Shown here piece after piece: positions 30,960 to 35,968 of a stretch of 35,968 nucleotides of DNA. A program made the position numbers and the translations under genes. The stretch's first letter is position 1; every line of letters begins with the position of its first letter. This stretch comes from Kuenenia sp039794105. GTDB lineage: Bacteria; Planctomycetota; Brocadiia; Brocadiales; Brocadiaceae. The stretch spans positions 1 to 35,968 of the forward strand of contig NZ_JBDIWA010000036.1 in assembly GCF_039794105.1 (NCBI RefSeq). Direction: 5' to 3'. The notes under the pieces were generated by a model. It worked only from the letters and a program-made list of their open reading frames with translations. It searched no databases and was not told the DNA's origin.

Positions 30960-32789
30960 ATGAAAACAGTTCCCCTTATCAAAAGATGCTCTGCTATTGC
31001 CTTTATTTTAATCATATTTCCGCTTATAGCCTTCGGAGAAACCTCTCCGTTTAAATCAGGCGCGACACTTTTAAAAGAACATGTTCCAGCGGGTGAGCTT
31101 ATACCTGTTACAATTACCTTTACAATTGCTCCAAACCACCATATTTACAAGGACCAGGTTAAGATAGAAAGCGGAGACACCACCAGATTCGCTGTAGTTT
31201 CCACAGAACTTCCTCCAGGGGAAATGCGATACGATCAATTCCTGGAGAAAGAAGTAGAAGACTACGTAGGAGAAGTACTGGTAAAATCATTCCTTCAAGT
31301 ATCAAAGGATTTACCGGCCGGTTCATATAATGTGCCACTCAAGGTACATTATCAGGGATGTTCCGATAAAGTCTGTTTTGCCCCAACGATGGAGGAGTTT
31401 ACCTTACCAGTACAGGTGGAGTTGGCAAAATCGGGCGTTTCTAAAACAGAGGAGGAAAAAATCCCGGCCGTTTCAAAACCTGTGGAAAAAGCGGAAGCCA
31501 CTGGTATCCAAAAGACTATCGAGAGCCGTGGAATTTTTGTTTCACTAATTATTATTTTCCTGGCAGGCGTGGGACTGAGTTTTACCCCGTGCGTGTACCC
31601 TATGATACCCATTACCGTTGCTGTAATTGGTGGACAAGCTTCCGGAGACCAGACGTCGGCCAGAAGCCCTTTAAAGGCATTTTTCCTTTCACTGATTTAT
31701 GTCCTGGGCATATCCATTGTATACTCGGCTATGGGGGTGGCTGCGGCTTCTACCGGGGCATTGTTTGGTACGGCCTTGCAGAGTCCATGGGTCATAGGGT
31801 TTGTGGTGGCAGTTTTTGTCGCGCTTGCCATGAGCATGTTTGGGGTATATTACTTGCGGGTTCCGTCCTTTATCTCAGACCGGCTTGGAACAAAAACCGG
31901 AAAGGGTATTATTGGCGTTTTTATTATGGGGTTAGTTTCCGGGATTGTTGCCTCGCCATGTATCGGCCCGGCCCTGGCAAGTTTGCTTGTTTACATTGCC
32001 AGTACGGGGAATAAATTCATGGGGTTTTGGATGTTGTTTGTATTTGCCTGGGGATTGGGAGTGCTTTTGATTGTGTTGGGCACCTTTTCGGGCGCTATAA
32101 GGGCCCTCCCGAAATCGGGAGGATGGATGGAAACGGTGGAGAGAATCTTCGGTCTCCTTTTAATCGGAGCCGCACTCTATTACCTGAGTTTTATCATCTC
32201 GGAAAGCGCCTTCATCATCATTATGAGCGTATTCTTGATTGTTACTGCGGTATTTTCCGGCGGTTTTGACCTGCTGACTCATGAAAGTACTAATTTTCAA
32301 CGGGCCAAGAGATCCTTCGGACTTATAGCCTTTATCTTTGGGGCTTACTTTCTTGTGGGCCATCTCATGATCAGTGGATTCATTCTGCCGCCGTTCGCGG
32401 CCTCAACTCCCGGCCAGCCCGTAGTTGCTCAGGAGAAGATCGATTGGGTATTGAGCGAGGAAGAAGGACTTAAACAGGCAAGGGACGAGGGTAAAGCGGC
32501 AATGATTGATTTCTGGGCGTCGTGGTGCGCAGCCTGTATGGAGTTTGAAAAGCTTACGTATACTGATCCGGAAGTTATCAGGGAATCAAAGAGATTTGTG
32601 AATATTAAGATTGATTGTACCAATAGTAACGATCCAAAGATTAAACAACTTTGGGATAAGTATGGGATTGTTGGCTTGCCCACCATCGTATTTGTAGGCA
32701 GGGATGGAAATGCACTCAGGGATAAAACTATTACCGGTTTTGTCAATCCCAGGGAATTTCTTAAAGTCATAAAAAATTTGGAGCAATAA
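30960..32789 (+). CDS. dsbD: Thiol:disulfide interchange protein DsbD
   Basis: This 609-residue protein carries electrons from cytosolic thioredoxin to periplasmic proteins. Domains: signal peptide, periplasmic alpha domain (about 28-155, with C134 and C139 in GCSDKVCFAPT), an eight-helix membrane domain (about 190-480) with the cysteine pair C211 (SFTPCVYPM) and C334 (ASPCIGPAL), and a C-terminal thioredoxin domain (about 490-609) with CAAC (C523-C526 in WASWCAAC). All six redox cysteines are present. ATG 30960 (AAGGATG upstream) gives a proper signal sequence. The next gene starts 1 bp after the stop. It may serve cytochrome c maturation, which is heavy in anammox bacteria, or the metal-thiol proteins around it. 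Confidence 0.92.
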   Translation: MKTVPLIKRCSAIAFILIIFPLIAFGETSPFKSGATLLKEHVPAGELIPVTITFTIAPNHHIYKDQVKIESGDTTRFAVVSTELPPGEMRYDQFLEKEVEDYVGEVLVKSFLQVSKDLPAGSYNVPLKVHYQGCSDKVCFAPTMEEFTLPVQVELAKSGVSKTEEEKIPAVSKPVEKAEATGIQKTIESRGIFVSLIIIFLAGVGLSFTPCVYPMIPITVAVIGGQASGDQTSARSPLKAFFLSLIYVLGISIVYSAMGVAAASTGALFGTALQSPWVIGFVVAVFVALAMSMFGVYYLRVPSFISDRLGTKTGKGIIGVFIMGLVSGIVASPCIGPALASLLVYIASTGNKFMGFWMLFVFAWGLGVLLIVLGTFSGAIRALPKSGGWMETVERIFGLLLIGAALYYLSFIISESAFIIIMSVFLIVTAVFSGGFDLLTHESTNFQRAKRSFGLIAFIFGAYFLVGHLMISGFILPPFAASTPGQPVVAQEKIDWVLSEEEGLKQARDEGKAAMIDFWASWCAACMEFEKLTYTDPEVIRESKRFVNIKIDCTNSNDPKIKQLWDKYGIVGLPTIVFVGRDGNALRDKTITGFVNPREFLKVIKNLEQ

Positions 32790-32790
32790 A

Positions 32791-33009
32791 ATGAAGCTGA
32801 AGAAAAAAATAATTTTACAATCTGTAATTACCTGCCCGGATTGTGGACATCAGAAAGAAGAAACAATGCCTACTGATGCGTGTCAATATTTTTATGAATG
32901 TGAAAATTGTAAATCAAGACTAAGGCCCAAAAAAGGGCATTGTTGCGTATTCTGTTCATATGGAACTATCCCATGTCCATCAATGCAGAAAAATAATGGG
33001 AGGGAATGA
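32791..33009 (+). CDS. GDCCVxC-type small cysteine protein
   Basis: This 72-residue protein belongs to the family known as GDCCVxC domain (seleno)proteins. It has two zinc-ribbon-like pairs (CPDCGH and CENCKS) and then KGHCCVFCSYGTIPCPS. Here the Asp of GDCC is His, and the family selenocysteine position is an ordinary Cys (no in-frame TGA). It is translated directly after dsbD (1-bp gap), suggesting a joint role in thiol or metal redox chemistry. The function of the family is not established. Confidence 0.8.
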   Translation: MKLKKKIILQSVITCPDCGHQKEETMPTDACQYFYECENCKSRLRPKKGHCCVFCSYGTIPCPSMQKNNGRE

Positions 33010-33091
33010 GTATTATCTCCGCCACAATCGAACTTACTTCAGCGGCATGGTGTGTCACTCTGTGGTGAAATCTTACGGAAAGGAGTATAAA

Positions 33092-33850
33092 ATGAAGTTT
33101 CGCATATTGATTCTTGTGATGATAATAGTTAATGGAATGTCGTTCATTGTTTTTGCCTCTGAAAATGATGATCCGGACTACGTCTTTGATGGTATTTTGA
33201 GTAGTTATGTCTCACAGGATGGTTTGGTTTCTTATAAAGAATTAAAGGAAGATAAGGGTTTTATGAAATACATTGCATATCTTTCCAGTAAAGACCCTGG
33301 TACACTGCCAACGGACAAGCACCGTATGGCCTTCTGGATAAACGCGTATAATGCGTTTGTTCTACAGGGAGTATTGGAAGAATATCCTATCAAAAGCGTC
33401 CTTGACGCAGGATGGTTACCGCACAGTTTTTTTAAACGAAAAAAGTTTAAGACAAAACACGGGACAATTACCCTGAAGGAACTGGAAGATGAAAAACTCA
33501 GGGAGGCTTTCCGGGAACCCAGGGTACATTTTGCCATTAATTGCGCATCGATGAGCTGCCCAAAATTATTACCAGAGGCATACAGGGCGGAAAAACTGGA
33601 GCAACAACTGGAGGCTCAGGCAATATCCTTTTTAAATGACAAAAGCAAAAATTATCTGGATAGAGAAAAGGGCATTCTGTATCTCTCGTCCATCTTTAAA
33701 TGGTATGAGGGAGATTTTCTTCAAAATGGGGAAAAGATGGAAGCGTATATTGCAAGATATTTAAATCCGGACGATGCAGAATTTATCAGGAACAACAAAG
33801 TTACCATAAAATATCTCGATTACAATTGGGGTTTAAACGAACAAAAATAG
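33092..33850 (+). CDS. DUF547 domain protein, exported
   Basis: This 252-residue protein has a signal peptide (KFRILILVMIIVNGMSFIVF, cleavage near ASEN) and the DUF547 core. Motifs are KHRMAFWINAYNAFVLQGVL, a FKTKHGTITLKELE strand and HFAINCASMSCPKLLPEAY with its conserved cysteines. The start ATG 33092 has AAGGAG upstream; a longer frame would run into the previous gene. The function of the family is unknown, but DUF547 genes often accompany TVP38 and MerA-like genes, as in this window. Confidence 0.88.
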   Translation: MKFRILILVMIIVNGMSFIVFASENDDPDYVFDGILSSYVSQDGLVSYKELKEDKGFMKYIAYLSSKDPGTLPTDKHRMAFWINAYNAFVLQGVLEEYPIKSVLDAGWLPHSFFKRKKFKTKHGTITLKELEDEKLREAFREPRVHFAINCASMSCPKLLPEAYRAEKLEQQLEAQAISFLNDKSKNYLDREKGILYLSSIFKWYEGDFLQNGEKMEAYIARYLNPDDAEFIRNNKVTIKYLDYNWGLNEQK

Positions 33851-34060
33851 TGAAATAGAAGAAGGATTTAAAATCGGTACTCGATACTTGACGCACATTA
33901 AAAACATAAATTCAACATATTTTAGTCCAATTAAGGGGAATCGTACAAGATTTAATTTCCGGGACATAAATCTAACAGGATTAAAAATACAGGGTTTATA
34001 CTAAAGGATATATGAAGCAGTCTGACACATTATAAAGAGAAAATTACATGGAGGTGAATG

Positions 34061-34600
34061 ATGGCAAGACTTTCGTTTATAGGGAGAGAACAAGTCCTGA
34101 AGCATGATTTTGAAGCGCAGAAGATATTTACTGAAATTGAGGATGCTTTTGGCATGGTTCCAAATTTATTTAAGACCTACTCGCATTTTCCACCGTTATT
34201 GAAAGCCAACTGGAACAAGGTAAAGGCGGTAATGATGCAAGGGAGTTTGAGCAGGAAAACAAAGGAAGCTATTGCCCTTCTGGTTTCAATGGATAATGGC
34301 TGTGCATATTGTGTGGCTGCTCACACGGCTGCTCTCAAATCCATCGGTGTGACGGAAAAAGAAATTAACATAATTGAGAACGAGATCGAAAAATCAATGT
34401 TTACGGAAAAGGAACGCTCGCTGATAGCATTTGTCAGAAAGGCTAATAAAGACCCCAACAAGATAACCGATGAAGAATTTGAAGAGCTAAGGAAGAGAGG
34501 CGCTACTGACTCGGAAATTGTTGAGGCGCTTGGTGTAATGGAACTCTTTACGTCATTTAATAAGTTTCTTGATTCCCTGAAAGTGGAGATTGATTTCTGA
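34061..34600 (+). CDS. AhpD-like carboxymuconolactone decarboxylase family protein
   Basis: This 179-residue alkylhydroperoxidase-like protein has the AhpD core with CxxC and a nearby His in NGCAYCVAAHTAAL (about residues 79-92), preceded by the conserved Glu in KEAIALLVSM. It is a probable thiol peroxidase or disulfide reductase that relies on its CxxC. GGAGG lies 6 nt before the second ATG (34061) and only 3 nt before the first (34058), so the second is preferred. The stop codon overlaps the ATG of the phosphate transporter by one base (TGATG), indicating coupling. Confidence 0.87.
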   Translation: MARLSFIGREQVLKHDFEAQKIFTEIEDAFGMVPNLFKTYSHFPPLLKANWNKVKAVMMQGSLSRKTKEAIALLVSMDNGCAYCVAAHTAALKSIGVTEKEINIIENEIEKSMFTEKERSLIAFVRKANKDPNKITDEEFEELRKRGATDSEIVEALGVMELFTSFNKFLDSLKVEIDF

Positions 34601-35721
34601 TGACAATCTTAATAATCCTTTTTCTTGCTACGTGTTTTCTCTCATATTCAAATGGAGCTAATGACAACTTTAAAGGAGTTGCTACTCTCTTTGGCAGTAG
34701 AACCACAAATTATAAATTTGCAATCTGGTGGGCGACTATTGCAACATTTGCAGGTTCTCTGGCTTCTATATTCGTTGCATACGGACTTGTGAAGACCTTT
34801 TCCGGTAAAGGCTTGGTTCCCCAAACTATCTCCTCTGCTCCTGAATTCCTCACAGCAGTGGCGATTGGCGCTGCCATTACCGTTATGGTTGCAACGATTA
34901 CAGGGTTTCCAATCTCAACCACTCATAGCCTGACAGGCGCCCTGGTCGGCGCTGGTTTTGTAGCCGTAGGTACGCAGGTTAATTTTGCCGTTCTGGGCAG
35001 CGCCTTTTTCCTGCCGCTTTTACTTAGCCCTGTTATTGCGACTGCTCTTGGCGGTATTCTTTATATTATCTTCCGGGATATGCGCATCCGCTCCAGCATA
35101 ACTAAGGAATGGTGCCTTTGTGTTGGTGAACAGAGAAAAGCGATTCCATCATGTACGCCCGCTCCTGCTCTGAGCGTAAAATACGGTAATACTATCAGCG
35201 CTGCAATTGACACAGAAGAAAACTGTCAGGAAATTTACCATGGACGTTTTCTGGGCATAAATAGCCAGAAATTGCTGGATACTTTGCATTTCTTCTCTGC
35301 CGGGGTTGTCAGCTTTGCGCGGGGTCTTAATGATACGCCAAAGATTGTAGCGCTCTTATTATTGGTTAAAGGTTTGTCAATACACTGGGGCATGCTGGCT
35401 ATTGCTGCCGGAATGGCTGCCGGAGGGCTTTTGAATGCCGGAAAAGTGGCTGAAACCATGAGTAATAAAATCACAAAATTAAACCACGGTCAGGGCTTTA
35501 CAGCAAACCTTGCCACCAGTATTCTTGTAATATTTGCCACTAAGCTTGGGATGCCGGTATCCACAACACACGTATCCGTAGGCGCTCTTTTTGGCATAGG
35601 GTTAATTACAAGGCGTGCTAACATTCGCAAAGCGCTGGAAATACTTTTATCGTGGTTCATAACCTTGCCTGTTGCCGCAGTATTTAGCGGCGGCGCGTAT
35701 TGGATATTAGGAAACAGGTAA
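34600..35721 (+). CDS. pit: PiT-family inorganic phosphate transporter
   Basis: This 373-residue membrane protein has the duplicated PiT signature. The first half has SNGANDNFKGVATLFGSRTT and GFPISTTHSLTGALVGAG; the second half has FARGLNDTPKIVALLLLVK and GMPVSTTHVSVGALFGIG. About ten helices are split by a central loop (about residues 165-220). It imports phosphate with H+ or Na+; arsenate can enter by the same route. The last codons (GGA AAC AGG TAA) run into a repeat element whose GTAAC end supplies the stop codon. Confidence 0.92.
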   Translation: MTILIILFLATCFLSYSNGANDNFKGVATLFGSRTTNYKFAIWWATIATFAGSLASIFVAYGLVKTFSGKGLVPQTISSAPEFLTAVAIGAAITVMVATITGFPISTTHSLTGALVGAGFVAVGTQVNFAVLGSAFFLPLLLSPVIATALGGILYIIFRDMRIRSSITKEWCLCVGEQRKAIPSCTPAPALSVKYGNTISAAIDTEENCQEIYHGRFLGINSQKLLDTLHFFSAGVVSFARGLNDTPKIVALLLLVKGLSIHWGMLAIAAGMAAGGLLNAGKVAETMSNKITKLNHGQGFTANLATSILVIFATKLGMPVSTTHVSVGALFGIGLITRRANIRKALEILLSWFITLPVAAVFSGGAYWILGNR

Positions 35722-35836
35722 CAGTTCGCCCCTTCCGGATCGTCCCAGTATTTGAAAAGGACACACCCCTGGCCCCTCTCAAGCAGGGGAATACAAAAAG
35801 TCCCCTCTTGGGAGGGGATTAAGGGGTGGGTGAACT
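35718..35836. mobile_element. Partial copy of the 123-bp hairpin miniature element
   Basis: It starts GTAACAGTTCGCCCC (compare GTAACAGTTCACCCC at 12879), keeps the CCCCTCTTGGGAGGGG hairpin, and ends GGGTGGGTGAACT without the final GTTAC. The right side then continues into CGCGGGTTCAGGTTTG, a sequence also found inside the element at 16600-16916. The left end overlaps the pit stop codon. No flanking direct repeat is found, so it has lost its right terminus. Confidence 0.6.
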
Positions 35837-35910
35837 CATTCGCGGGTTCAGGTTTGCAACCCAATGTCATTAAGTTAAGAAAAGCATCGCAAAAAAACGA
35901 TATATCATCT

Positions 35911-35939
35911 TGATTAACAATAAGTTAGGTGGTATAATC
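35911..35939 (+). promoter_or_regulatory. Strong sigma-70-type promoter at the right edge
   Basis: TTGATT (35911-35916), a 17-bp spacer and a perfect TATAAT (35934-35939) lie 30 bp before the window end. The gene it serves would start beyond the window. Confidence 0.6.
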
Positions 35940-35968
35940 AATGCCGAGTTAAACGTAATTTACCAGCA

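Noticed and set aside
12871..35836. CRISPR array
   Set aside because: Repeats are palindromic, of several types and irregularly spaced over kilobases, with no repeat-spacer pattern or cas genes.

Overview
The window looks like chromosomal DNA of an anammox planctomycete (Candidatus Kuenenia/Brocadia type). The main reason is the truncated minus-strand gene at the left edge. Its signal peptide and first beta-propeller blade read like the N-terminus of hydrazine synthase subunit beta, a hallmark anammox enzyme. The low-to-medium GC, the many dispersed palindromic repeats, the large share of exported proteins of unknown function and the nickel dependence (acetyl-CoA pathway) all fit. The species cannot be fixed from the sequence alone.

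Layout. Bases 1-5.6 kb are transcribed leftward. The 5' end of hzsB has a candidate sigma-54 promoter. Next come an exported His-rich protein and an outer-membrane barrel, then a complete nickel ECF-type importer (nikM, nikL, nikQ, nikO) with its own regulator nikR. Two matching 25-bp inverted repeats, one before nikM and one before the barrel gene, probably mark the NikR regulon. From 5.7 to 12.6 kb the genes run rightward: a membrane-embedded site-2-type protease, a DUF362/ferredoxin protein, the MgtE magnesium channel, and a group of small exported, TPR and lipoprotein genes of unknown role. At 13.5-16.3 kb an overlapping three-gene operon (GT39, polyprenyl-phosphate GT2, LAB_N) probably adds sugars to envelope lipids or glycans. 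At 16.9-19.6 kb a large hybrid histidine kinase lies on the minus strand among repeats.

From 21.0 to 35.7 kb all genes run rightward. An ECF sigma factor and its zinc-type anti-sigma factor precede a small exported protein with eight EGKC motifs. That protein resembles the HvfA/bufferin copper-binding peptides, but no MNIO maturase gene is nearby. Next is a Tat-exported gluconate-dehydrogenase subunit-3-like protein with a GMC flavoprotein, then a GH15 glucoamylase-like enzyme. The right part is a thiol-redox, metalloid-resistance-like group: TVP38, a MerA-like flavoprotein disulfide reductase, an SpaA/carboxypeptidase-regulatory-like secreted protein, a Tyr/His-rich lipoprotein, DsbD, a GDCCVxC-type Cys protein, a DUF547 protein, an AhpD-like protein and a PiT phosphate transporter.

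The long gene-free gaps are filled with short repeats. Four of them (at 12.9, 16.6, 20.1 and 27.5 kb) are bounded by GTAAC...GTTAC inverted ends and exact 8-bp direct repeats. That is the signature of IS66-family ends, so they are interpreted as transposase-less IS66-type miniature elements. No rRNA, tRNA, CRISPR array or full insertion sequence was recognised.
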